This document shows positions 45,671 through 54,552 of a stretch of 64,000 nt of DNA, one piece after another. Each line of letters starts with the position of its first letter. Within the stretch, counting starts at the first letter, position 1. The notes beneath the pieces were generated by a model. That model was not told the origin of the DNA. It worked only from the letters and a program-made list of their open reading frames with translations, and searched no databases. Source of the DNA: JAEZBP01 sp963832725 (lineage in GTDB: Bacteria; Myxococcota_A; Polyangia; Polyangiales; Sandaracinaceae); NCBI GenBank assembly GCA_963832725.1, contig CAWHVG010000006.1:186001-250000 (forward strand), written 5' to 3'. The translations under genes and the position numbers were made by a program.

Positions 45671-48600
45671 ATGAAGCTCCATTGGGTGCTGGTCGGCGTG
45701 CTGGTGGGGGTCTCGGCCTGCAACGGGGCAGAGGATGGGCCTGGCGACGGATCCGTGGCGACGAACCCCGTGGTCGCGTCGAGCGCGGAGCAGGCGCCGG
45801 GCGCGGACGCCGGGGCGAGCGCGGCAACCGAGGGGACAGCGCGCCGAGCGTTCGGGCAGCTGCCGATGCGCTACGAGGCGAATCGAGGTCAGCACGACGC
45901 GCGGGCGCGCTACGTGGGGCGGCAGGGAGCCCTGACCCTCTTCGCGACCGACGGCGGGCCGGTGCTGGCGTTGCGGGTGCCGGAGGCGGAGACAATCGAC
46001 CAGGCGCCGGGCGGGAGCGTGGACGCGCTCGCACCGGCGGAGCGGCCCGGCGCGCCGGAAGTCGATCCGCGACGGGGCAGCGAGCGGCAGAGCTTCCGCG
46101 TCCACACGCTCCGGCTGCGGCTCGAAGGCGCGCACGAGAGCGCCCGCATCGACCCGGGCGACCTCCTCGTCACGCGCAGCAACTACTTCATCGGCGACGA
46201 CCCGACGAAGTGGCGGACGAACATCCCCAACTACGGCTCGCTCAGGTATCGGGAGCTCGCGCCGGGCGTGGACCTCGTGCTGCGCGGCTCGGCCGAGGGG
46301 CGGATGGAGTACGACTTCGTGGTGGCGCCGGGCACCTCGCCCGAGCTCGCGATGCGCTTCGAGGGCGCCAATCGAGTGCGCGTCGGTGAAGGCGGCGGGC
46401 TCGAAGTCTACGTCGGCGGCACCGTGCTCGAGCAGCCCGCCCCCGTGCTCTACCAGGAGGTCCACGGCCGCCGGGTCAGCGTGCAGGGCGCGTACGTGGT
46501 CACGGGGCTCGACGGCGTGCGCTTCGAGGTCGGCGAGCACGATCGGAGCCGGCCGCTCGTGATCGACCCGGTGCTGGTCTACGGGACCTACCTCGGGGGG
46601 TCCAACAGCGACGAAGGCCGTGGCATCGCCGTGGACGCGTCGGGAGCGGCGTACGTGACGGGCGTGGCGGCCTCCGCGAACTTCCCGACGTCGGGCGCCT
46701 ACCAGGGGACGTGGGCCGGCGGCACGGACGCCTTCGTGGCGAAGCTGACCCCGGCGGGCGATGCCCTCGCCTACGCCACCTACCTCGGCGGCTCCGAGCG
46801 TGACTACGCCTGGGGCATCGCGGTGGACGCCTCGGGCGCGGCGTACGTCGCGGGAGAGACGCATTCTACGAACTTCCCGACCTCGGGCGGCTACCAGGCG
46901 ATGAACGCCGGCGGCGGAGACGCGTTCGTGGCGAAGCTGAGCGCGGTGGGCGATGCCCTCGCCTACGCCACCTATCTCGGAGGCTCCAGCTACGAGCAGG
47001 CCTATGGCATCGCCGTGGACGACTCGGGCGCGGCGTACGTGACGGGCTCCACGGAGTCCACGAACTTCCCGACGTCGGGCGCGTACCAGGGGGCATTCGC
47101 CGGCGGCTCCTATGACGCGTTCGTGGCCAAGCTTAGCGCGGCGGGCGATGCCCTCGTCTACGCCACCTATCTCGGCGGCTCCAGCGCCGACGCGGCCCGA
47201 GGCATCGCGGTGGACGCCTCAGGGGCGGCGTACCTGACCGGGGACACGGATTCCACGGACTTCCCGACGTCGGGCGCCTACCAGGCGGCGTTCGCCGGCG
47301 TCAGCGACGCGTTCGTGGCGAAGCTGAGCGCGACGGGCGATGCCCTCGCGTACGCCACCTACGTCGGTGGTTCCGACGACGATGCCGCCCTTGGCATCGC
47401 CGTGGACGCTTCGGGGGCGGCCTACGTGACGGGCTACACGGGGTCCACGGACTTCCCGACGTCGGGCGCGTACCAGGCGGTGTTCGCCGGCGGCGGAGAC
47501 GCGTTCGTGGCGAAGCTGAGCGCGGCGGGGGATGCCCTCGCCTACGCCACGTACCTCGGCGGCTCTGGCTGGGACGAGGTCCTCGGCATCGCGGTGGATT
47601 CTTCGGGGGCGGCGTACGTCACGGGCTACACGGAGTCCACGAACTTCCCGACGTCGGGCGCCTATCAGGCGACGAACGCCGGCGGCCGGGACGCGTTCGT
47701 GGCGAAGCTCAGCGCGGGCGGCGATGCGCTCGCCTACGCCACCTATCTCGGCGGCTCCTCAGAACGAGTACGCCCGAGGTATCGCGGTGGACGCATCGGG
47801 GGCGGCGTACGTCACTGGTCGCACGCATTCCTCGAACTTCCCGACGTCGGGCGCGTACCAGGCGGCGAACGCCGGCGGCTACGACGCGTTCGTTGCCATC
47901 CTCGGCCCCCCGCGCCCGAACGGCGCCCCCTGCAGCGCCGACACCGCTTGCGTGAGCGGGTTCTGCACCGACGCCGTCTGCTGCGACGCGCGCTGCGCCG
48001 GCGGCGCCGACTGTCAGGCGTGCAGCGTCGCCGCGGGCGCGGCCGCCGACGGCACCTGCGGGCCGTCGAGCGGCAACGCGTGCGACGACGCTCTGGGGTG
48101 CACCGCGGGCACGACCTGCACCGCCGGCACGTGCGGCGGTGGTGCCTCGCCCTGCCTCTCGGGGACGACCTGCACCGAGGCGAGCGGCGGCGCGTACACC
48201 TGCAGCGCGTGCCCGGCCGGCACCTACTCCGCCGACGGCACCGGGGCGAGCGCCTGCACGCCGTGCTCTGCCGGCACCTGGTCGGCGGCGGGATCCACGA
48301 GCTGCACCGCGTGGACCGACTGCGCGCCCGGGAGCTTCGTCGTCTCCGCCGGCACCGCCACGGCGGATCGCACGTGCAGCGCGTGCACGGCAGGTACCTA
48401 CGCGTCGAGCGCCAACGCCGCGGCGTGCACGGCGTGGAGCGACTGCCCGGCGGGCAGCTACGTTGCGTCGGCCGGCATCGCCACCGCCGACCGCACGTGC
48501 AGCGCATGCGCGGCGGGCACGTACTCGGCGAGCGCGAACGCGGCGTCGTGTACGGCGTGGAGCGACTGCGCGCCCGGCAGCTTCGTGGTCGCCACCGGCA

Positions 48601-49486
48601 CCGCCACGGCGGACCGCACGTGCGGCGCGTGCGCAGCAGGCACGTACTCGGCGAGCGCCAACGCGGCGTCGTGCACGGCGTGGAGCGACTGCGCGGCGGG
48701 CAGCTACGTCGCCTCCGCCGGAACGTCGATGGCGGACCGCACGTGCAGCGCGTGCGCGCGCTGGCACGTACTCGACGAGCACCAACGCGGCGGCGTGCAC
48801 GGCGTGGAGCGACTGCGCGGCGGGCAGCTACGTCGCCTCCGCGGGCACGTCGACCGCGGACCGCACGTGCAGCGCGTGCGACGCCGGCACGTACTCGGCG
48901 AGCGCGAACGCGGCGTCGTGCACGGCGTGCGATGCGGGCAGCTACGCAGACAGCACGGGCGCCACCTCGTGCGTGGCTTGCCCGGCGGGCACCTACGCGT
49001 CGAGCTCGGGAGCGAGCGCGTGCGACCCGTGGAGCGCCGAGTGCGCCGGCGGCCAGTGGGAGTCCGCGGCACCGACCGCGACCGCCGATCGCGTGTGCAC
49101 CGCGTGCACCGCGTGCATGGCGGGAGAGGTCGAAGTGAGCGCGTGCACGGCCACCACCGACACGGTGTGTGGGCCGGCCGACGCGGGCGTGTCCGATGCC
49201 GGCCTCTCGGATGCCGGCCTCTCGGATGCCGGCCTTTCGGATGGCCGGCGCGCACGACGCGGGCTCGGGCTCGTCCGACGACGCCGGGCTCGTCGGCGAC
49301 GCCGGCATCTCGGCGGATGGCGGTCCGGTGCCGGAGCCGGCGAGCGGCTGCAGCTGCTCCGCGCCGGGGCAGCGCAAGAGCCCGAGCGACCCGAGCGGGC
49401 TCGCGCTGCTCTCGGGGCTCGGCGTGCTGCTCGTGCGAGTCCGCCCGAGGCGGCGAAGTGCGAGGCGGCTCGCCGGAAGAAGGTAG
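45671..49486 (+). CDS. SBBP-repeat, Cys-rich surface lipoprotein with MYXO-CTERM-like tail (three frameshifts)
   Basis: About 1270 residues after repair. Signal peptide MKLHWVLVGVLVGVSAC (lipobox VSAC). Residues about 50-310 are the N-domain often found before SBBP repeats (LPMRYEANRGQHDARARYVG). Seven SBBP beta-propeller-type repeats follow (46575-47890), each with YLGGS, GIAVDASGAAYVTG, NFPTSGAYQ and DAFVAKL. Then comes a Cys-rich array of TNFR/ephrin-receptor-like units (CSACPAGTYSADG, TADRTCSACTAGTY). The end has DAGLSDAGLSDAG and GCSCSAPG followed by LALLSGLGVLLVRVRPRRR, a MYXO-CTERM-like anchor. Breaks: near 47759, 48757-48761 and 49245; removing one base at each gives exactly 1271 codons. 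ATG 45671 is the start of the signal peptide. Confidence 0.88.
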
Positions 49487-49597
49487 GGAGCTGCAGGAGA
49501 CCCGAGCAGCCTCGTTCCAGCTTCCGTCCTATCGGGGAAGGCGTCGCTCCGCACCGCGAGCGTGCCGCCGCCGCTCGCCCCGCTCCCCGCCGGGGGC

Positions 49598-50332
49598 TCA
49601 GCGCGCGAGCATCGAGAGCATCTGGTGCTCGGGGAGGTCCGCCACGGCAAACGCGTTCGGCGCCGCGTCCGAGACGCAGATCCGTTCGCCGATGGGCCCC
49701 TCCGTGCAGCGTCCGCCGCGGGACGCGAAGCGCGACGCCGACGCGACCGCGTCCGAGCCGGGGGGAGGCACGAAGATGGTCATGGGCGCGCTCTCGTAGC
49801 GATAGAGCAGCGCGGCGGTGCGCCGGCCTTCGATGGAGCAGGCGCGGGCGCCGATCAGCTCGGCGTGCGCCGGCGTCGGCACGTCGACCGAGTAGCCGAG
49901 GTGCTCCTCCACCCACGCGCGGACGGCCTCCGGATCGTTCGACTCCAGCTCGCAGGGTCGCGTGCGGGCGAAGCCGCGCAGGTGGTGGGCGACCAGCTCC
50001 TCGGTGAGCGCGCGACCGAGCGGCGCTTGCTGCGCGCCGAAGGCCAGGAACGCGGCCGCCGCGACCGCCACCGCGGCGACGATCGCCCACGGCCACCGCT
50101 GAGAGCGGGGCCGGGTCAGCGCGCGGGCGTTGGCGACGATGTGCGGCGGCACCTTCGTCCGTTCCGCGCTCGCGCGGAGCGCGCTCCCGAGCGCCTCCAG
50201 CGTCCTCGCCTCGGCCGCGCAGCGCGAGCAGCGCGCCAGGTGCGCGTCCACCCGCGCCCGCTCCGCCGGGTCGAGCTCTCCGTCGATCCACGCCGAGAGC
50301 GGCTCGATCCAGTCGTCGTCACAGACCCGCAT
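49598..50332 (-). CDS. zinc-finger anti-sigma factor
   Basis: A 244-residue membrane protein. The N-terminal 40 residues hold the ZAS motif (WIDGELDPAERARVDAHLAR, then CSRCAAE: H-x3-C-x2-C), which binds the partner sigma factor. A single transmembrane helix (WPWAIVAAVAVAAAAFLAFG, about 80-100) leads to a periplasmic domain of about 140 residues with several Cys (CTEGPIGERICVSD). GTG/ATG start MRVCDDDWIEPLSAW at 50332 overlaps the sigma gene end by 14 bases, so the two are co-translated. The periplasmic Cys residues could sense redox or cell-envelope stress. Confidence 0.88.
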   Translation of the reverse strand: MRVCDDDWIEPLSAWIDGELDPAERARVDAHLARCSRCAAEARTLEALGSALRASAERTKVPPHIVANARALTRPRSQRWPWAIVAAVAVAAAAFLAFGAQQAPLGRALTEELVAHHLRGFARTRPCELESNDPEAVRAWVEEHLGYSVDVPTPAHAELIGARACSIEGRRTAALLYRYESAPMTIFVPPPGSDAVASASRFASRGGRCTEGPIGERICVSDAAPNAFAVADLPEHQMLSMLAR

Positions 50333-50852
50333 CGCTCGATCCCTTCCGGCCCGCCGCGCCCCTCATCTCCTCGACCATCGCGCTCCGCGCCCGCGCCAAA
50401 CGCGAGCGGACGGTGCCCACCGGACAGCCCTGCACGGCGGCGATCTCCTCGTAGGTCAGCTCCTCCACCTCGCGCAGCCAGAGCGCCTCGCGCTGGTCCT
50501 CGGGCAGGGCGTCGAGCGCCGCGCTCAGCTCGTCCGAGAGCGAGCCTCGCAAGAGCTCCCGCTCGAGATCGCCCGCCGGCTCGCGGCGCTTCGGCGAGAG
50601 GCCTCCGTCCAGCACCTCGAAGCGAGGGCGCAAGCCACGCCTCGAGTTCAGGTAGAGGCTCCGCTCGATGGTGAGCAGCCAGCCGCGCAGGCGCGCTCAA
50701 TCCCTCAGCTCGTTCCTGCGCTGCACCGCCCGCGCGAGTGTCTCCTGCACGAGGTCCTCCGCCTCGGCGTCGTCGCGGGTGAGGCGGCGCGCCGCGCGCA
50801 TCAAGGACGGCAGGTGCGCCATCGCCTCCCCGATCAGCTCATCGGCCGTCAT
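50319..50852 (-). CDS. ECF sigma factor (one in-frame stop)
   Basis: A 177-codon frame from ATG 50852. Region 2 is MAHLPSLMRAARRLTRDDAE, AEDLVQETLARAVQRRNELR; region 4 is ALPEDQREALWLREVEELTY, EEIAAVQGCPVGTVRSRLAR. The only interruption is one TGA at 50697-50699 inside GATTGA; with GATCGA the protein reads NELRDRARLRGWLLTIERSL, a normal region 2.4/linker. So it is a C-to-T change in a GATC string, not a frameshift. The gene overlaps its anti-sigma factor by 14 bases. In the sequence as given, the product would stop at residue 51. Confidence 0.85.
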
Positions 50853-51025
50853 CGCGCTCGTTCCTCACGATACCCGCGAACGCGGGACCGCGTCCTCGAG
50901 GAGCCACGAACGGGAGCGGTGGCGTGCACGGTGGGAAGACACGAGCGGGCCCTCCGGAAGTTCCATCGCCGTGATGGAACCAATTCGACGACCGATCGTG
51001 TCCACCCTTGCATGGAGGACCTGGC

Positions 51026-52102
51026 ATGGAGCTCTCGCTGCTCGCCGCGTTCGCGGCCGGAATCCTGACCTTCGCCTCGCCCTGCGTGCTGCCGCTGGCG
51101 CCGGTGTACCTGAGCCTCTTGGCCGGCTCCGCCGACGAGGAGCACAGGAAGGCGCCCGTCCTGGCCGCGATCGGCTTCGCCACGGGGCTCTCGTCGGTGT
51201 TCATCGCGCTCGGCATGGTGGCGTCCACGGCGGCCGGGCTCCTTCACGCGTACAGGGCGCCTCTCTTGATCGCCGGCGGCGTGGTCATCGTGCTCTTCGG
51301 CGCGAAGCTGCTCGGCGTGCTGCGCCTCCCCGTGCTCAACCGTGAGGTGCGACCCTTGTTCCACCGCCTGCCCGCCCTCGGCGGGCCGCTCGGCGGACTG
51401 GTCCTCGGAGCGGCGTTCGGCCTCGGATGGACGCCCTGCGTGGGGCCGGTGCTCGGCGCGGTGCTCACCTACGCCGCCAGCGCGAGCCACGGCCCGACGG
51501 AAGCCGCCGGCTACCTCGCCGCGTACGCCGCCGGGCTCTCGCTCCCGCTCGTGGCCGCCTCCTTCGCCGCACCGCTCGCGACCCGGCTGCTGGCGCGGGT
51601 GCGCCGCTACACGCCGGCCATCGAACGCGTCACCGGCGCCCTCTTGATCGTGCTCGGGGTGCTGCTCGCGTCCGATCACCTCGACGCCCTCGCGCCCGAC
51701 GCGGCGGCGCCCGAGACGGCCGAGGCGAGTGAAGGCGGCTCCTGTGGCGACGAAGGCTGCACGGCCGGCGTCGACATGGACGGGCGGGCGGCAGGACCGC
51801 TGGAGGGCGCGCCGCGCCTGGTCGTCTTCACGAGCCCGACCTGCACGACCTGCGCGCGCATGCGGCCGGTGATCACCGAAGCCGAGCGCGAGTGCGGCGC
51901 ACTGCCGGGCGCCGTGCAGCACATCGACCTCGGCGGGGAGAGCGGCCGCGCGCTGGCCCGCCACTACGCCGTCCGGGTGGTGCCGACCTTCCTCAGCCTC
52001 GACGCATCGGGCGAGGAGGTCGAGCGGCTCGTCGGCGAGCAGGACGTGGACCAGCTCGCACGCGCGCTGGGCGACACCCGCGGCGAGCTCTGCGCGCTCT
52101 GA
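51026..52102 (+). CDS. CcdA/DsbD-like transporter fused to a thioredoxin domain
   Basis: A 358-residue electron-transfer membrane protein. Six to seven helices form the CcdA fold with its two redox Cys, Cys20 in FASPCVLPLAPVYLSLLAG and Cys138 in GLGWTPCVGPVLG. A linker with two more Cys (EGGSCGDEGCTAGVD) leads to a periplasmic thioredoxin fold of about 100 residues with FTSPTCTTCARMRPV (CxxC site) and VRVVPTFLSLDASG (cis-Pro). The protein passes reducing power from cytoplasmic thioredoxin to the periplasm, as for cytochrome c maturation or disulfide repair. ATG 51026 has GGAGGACCTGG before it. No frameshift. Confidence 0.93.
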   Translation: MELSLLAAFAAGILTFASPCVLPLAPVYLSLLAGSADEEHRKAPVLAAIGFATGLSSVFIALGMVASTAAGLLHAYRAPLLIAGGVVIVLFGAKLLGVLRLPVLNREVRPLFHRLPALGGPLGGLVLGAAFGLGWTPCVGPVLGAVLTYAASASHGPTEAAGYLAAYAAGLSLPLVAASFAAPLATRLLARVRRYTPAIERVTGALLIVLGVLLASDHLDALAPDAAAPETAEASEGGSCGDEGCTAGVDMDGRAAGPLEGAPRLVVFTSPTCTTCARMRPVITEAERECGALPGAVQHIDLGGESGRALARHYAVRVVPTFLSLDASGEEVERLVGEQDVDQLARALGDTRGELCAL

Positions 52103-52497
52103 TCAGCCGCCGGAGAGCCTCGCGCCGCGGCGGCTCGAAGGCGCGTCGCAGCGCACGGCGGAGACCGTGGTGCGGGACGTTCGCCGAGCTCGGCGTGGAT
52201 CGGTGGAACGCCGTTCAACCGTTTCAACGGGTGTTCCGGATTGGCTCAGCGTCGATTTCGAGCGACGTCGATTCCGGCGCGCGAGCATTCGAGGCCCGTT
52301 TCACAGGGCTGAAACGTAGGTTCCGCGCGCGCGGCCCGCGAATAGGTGCCGGCGAACGCGGGCGAGAAGAGGATCGACCGCCCGAGAGAGCGGGTGGGGA
52401 CCACGGCGGCCCGGAACGCCGCGAAACGGTGAACGCCGGCACCGCGCGCGTTCGGCCGGTGGCACGGCGGCTGCTGGGAGGCCCGCCGCGGAGAGTC
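52103..52497. other. intergenic region without a supported gene
   Basis: About 395 bases after the CcdA-thioredoxin stop. No frame has protein-like composition, and I see no hairpin with a T-run. Lower GC stretches (GTTCAACCGTTTCAACGGG, with the short inverted repeat CCGTT/AACGG) may belong to the promoter of the next gene. Confidence 0.5.
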
Positions 52498-53592
52498 ATG
52501 AACCTGGCGACATCGAATAGGGCGCGAACGAACGCGAGGCTCGGCGAGGAGCCGGCGACGCTTCGATCGCGGCCGGAGGAGGCCCACGTTTCCGCGCGCC
52601 GCGATCGAGTCGGACGCGCGGGCGACGCCGGCGCGGCCGCGCTCCTCGCCGCCATGACGCTCGGCGCGTGCAGCGCGGCCGAGCCCGCCCCGCTCGACAA
52701 AGAGATCCCGGCCGCCGCGCACCCGCCGGAGGCCGACCCCGAGCGCGCGCTCTTGGCCGACGTGGAGTGGGTTCCGGTGGGCTCCGTGAACGACGCGGGC
52801 CGCTGCTTCGGAGAAGGCGGGCTCGGCGCGCCGGGCGGCGACGCCGGCGAGATCGTCCTCGCGCTGGCCGCGCTCGAAGAGGTGCGAGGTGCGCCCCTCA
52901 GCGACGCCTCGATCGACGACGCGGTCGCGGCCTACGCCGCCTCGCACGGTCACCTGCACGTCCACACGGATGCGCACGCGCTGGCCGCGATGCGAGACGC
53001 GCTAGATGATGAAGGTTCGCCCGCGGACGTTGCGCGTTCGCTGCGTCACCCCGGCCCGGCAGCCGACGTCCTCGCCGACGCGTTCGTCGAGCACGTCGGC
53101 TGCGCGCACCTCCGCTCGCTGCTCGCGCATCCGGCCGAGCAGGGCGTGAGAGCGGAGCTGGTGGAGGGCGTGCTACGCGCCGTGCTGCGCGCGGGCTGGT
53201 CGAGCCCCGAAGGCCTCGACGTCGGCGTGACGCGAAGGAGCGGCGATGAGCGCGTGGTCGCCACCGTCACCCTCGATCAGCCACTGACCGAGAGCGCCTC
53301 CGTGCCGCGCCACCGAGCCGAGGGCGACGCGGTCCTGGCCTTCCACCCTGCCCTTCGCGCCCACCTGCGCCGCGACCTGGCCCAGGATCTGGCACGCGGC
53401 GCGCCAGCCCTCACGGCCACGATCGACGTCGCGCGCTGGCAAGAGGCCATCGACGCGCTCGGAGCACGCCAGGGTCTGGCGACCGTGCGGCACCTCGCGC
53501 GTGAAGCGCGGGTCTTCGACGTCCGCTTCGGCGCCGACCACGTGGCGCGGATCGCGGGACCCAACCCTTCGCTCGGCTGCGCGAACTACTGA
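52498..53592 (+). CDS. lipoprotein of unknown function
   Basis: The recognisable part starts with a lipoprotein signal (AAALLAAMTLGAC, lipobox LGAC) at about 52630 and runs for 310 residues without repeats. It contains GRCFGEGGLGAPGGDAGEIV and AYAASHGHLHVHTDAHALAA (a His-rich segment) and ends NPSLGCANY. The start is uncertain: ATG 52498 is the only ATG upstream and adds 57 residues before the signal peptide; a strong ribosome binding site (GGAGGAGG, 52575-52582) lies before codon 52588, which reads GTT and could be a damaged GTG or ATG. The function is unknown. Confidence 0.65.
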   Translation: MNLATSNRARTNARLGEEPATLRSRPEEAHVSARRDRVGRAGDAGAAALLAAMTLGACSAAEPAPLDKEIPAAAHPPEADPERALLADVEWVPVGSVNDAGRCFGEGGLGAPGGDAGEIVLALAALEEVRGAPLSDASIDDAVAAYAASHGHLHVHTDAHALAAMRDALDDEGSPADVARSLRHPGPAADVLADAFVEHVGCAHLRSLLAHPAEQGVRAELVEGVLRAVLRAGWSSPEGLDVGVTRRSGDERVVATVTLDQPLTESASVPRHRAEGDAVLAFHPALRAHLRRDLAQDLARGAPALTATIDVARWQEAIDALGARQGLATVRHLAREARVFDVRFGADHVARIAGPNPSLGCANY

Positions 53593-53625
53593 GCGCACCG
53601 AACGGCATCCGGAGATACGAGCATC

Positions 53626-54552
53626 ATGGACGAGCATCGACACGAGGAGGTCCGGGGAGTCTGGCGGGCGCGAATCTCGCCCTGGGCGTGGATCCTGGGC
53701 GCATCGCTTCTCGCGTCCTGTGGGAACGACGACGCGACGCCCGACACGGGCCCGGCCACGCCCGAAGTGACCGAGCCGTCGGGCCCGAGCGCGCCCGGCC
53801 CCGACGGTGCGGTGCCGCTGCACGTGCCCGACCGCTCCACCATCCCCGAAGGACCGCTCGGCGACGCCGTCCGGCGCGGCGAGCAGATCGTCAGCCACAC
53901 CTACGAAGAGCTCCCCGACAACGTCGGCAACGGCCTGCACTGCACGAGCTGCCACCTGCAGGGCGGCACCGTCGCCAAGGCGGCGCCGTGGGTCGGCATC
54001 ACCGGCATCTTCCCGCAGTACCGCACCCGCAACGCGCGGGTGATCACCATCGAGTCGCGCATCAACGCGTGCTTCCAGCGGAGCATGAACGGCGCGCCGC
54101 TCGATCCGGCCGGCGAGGACATGGCCGCCATCGTCGCGTACATGACCTGGCTCTCCCGCGACGTGCCGATCGGCCACCCGATCGAGGGCCGCGGCATGCC
54201 CCGCATCCAGAACCGGCCGACTCCCGACCGCGAGCACGGCCGCGCGCTCTACACGGAGAAGTGCGCCGTCTGCCACGGCGAGAACGGCGCCGGGCGCCTG
54301 CAGGACGACGGCTCGTATCAGTTCCCGCCGCTCTGGGGCGAGCGCTCCTACAACCTCGGCGCCGGCATGGCGCGCCTGAACACCGCCGCGGCGTTCGTGC
54401 GCTGGAACATGCCGCTCGGCCAGGGCGGCACGCTGACCGAGCAAGAGGCCTACGACGTCGCCGACTTCTTCATCCACCAGGATCGTCCCGGCTGGGAGCA
54501 CGGGGAGAACGATTGGCCGAACGGAGATCGCCCGAGTGATGCGCGCTACTGA
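53626..54552 (+). CDS. tsdA: TsdA-like dihaem cytochrome c, lipoprotein
   Basis: A 308-residue lipoprotein (WAWILGASLLASC, lipobox LASC) with two c-type haem sites: CTSCH at 106-110 and CAVCH at 213-217. Between them stands VITIESRINACFQRSMNG, with Cys149 at the place where thiosulfate dehydrogenases (TsdA, SoxA-type haem) use Cys as the distal haem ligand. QFPPLWGERSYNLGAGMARL and FFIHQDRPG fit the TsdA/SoxA fold. The likely reaction is oxidation of thiosulfate to tetrathionate, or the reverse, at the periplasmic face. ATG 53626 has GGAGATACGAG before it. The porin gene downstream overlaps its end by 14 bases. Confidence 0.85.
   Translation: MDEHRHEEVRGVWRARISPWAWILGASLLASCGNDDATPDTGPATPEVTEPSGPSAPGPDGAVPLHVPDRSTIPEGPLGDAVRRGEQIVSHTYEELPDNVGNGLHCTSCHLQGGTVAKAAPWVGITGIFPQYRTRNARVITIESRINACFQRSMNGAPLDPAGEDMAAIVAYMTWLSRDVPIGHPIEGRGMPRIQNRPTPDREHGRALYTEKCAVCHGENGAGRLQDDGSYQFPPLWGERSYNLGAGMARLNTAAAFVRWNMPLGQGGTLTEQEAYDVADFFIHQDRPGWEHGENDWPNGDRPSDARY

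Noticed and set aside
47709..48800. Long minus-strand frames across the Cys-rich repeat of the SBBP protein
   Set aside because: They are periodic only because the plus-strand gene is; they carry no signal peptide or known motif.
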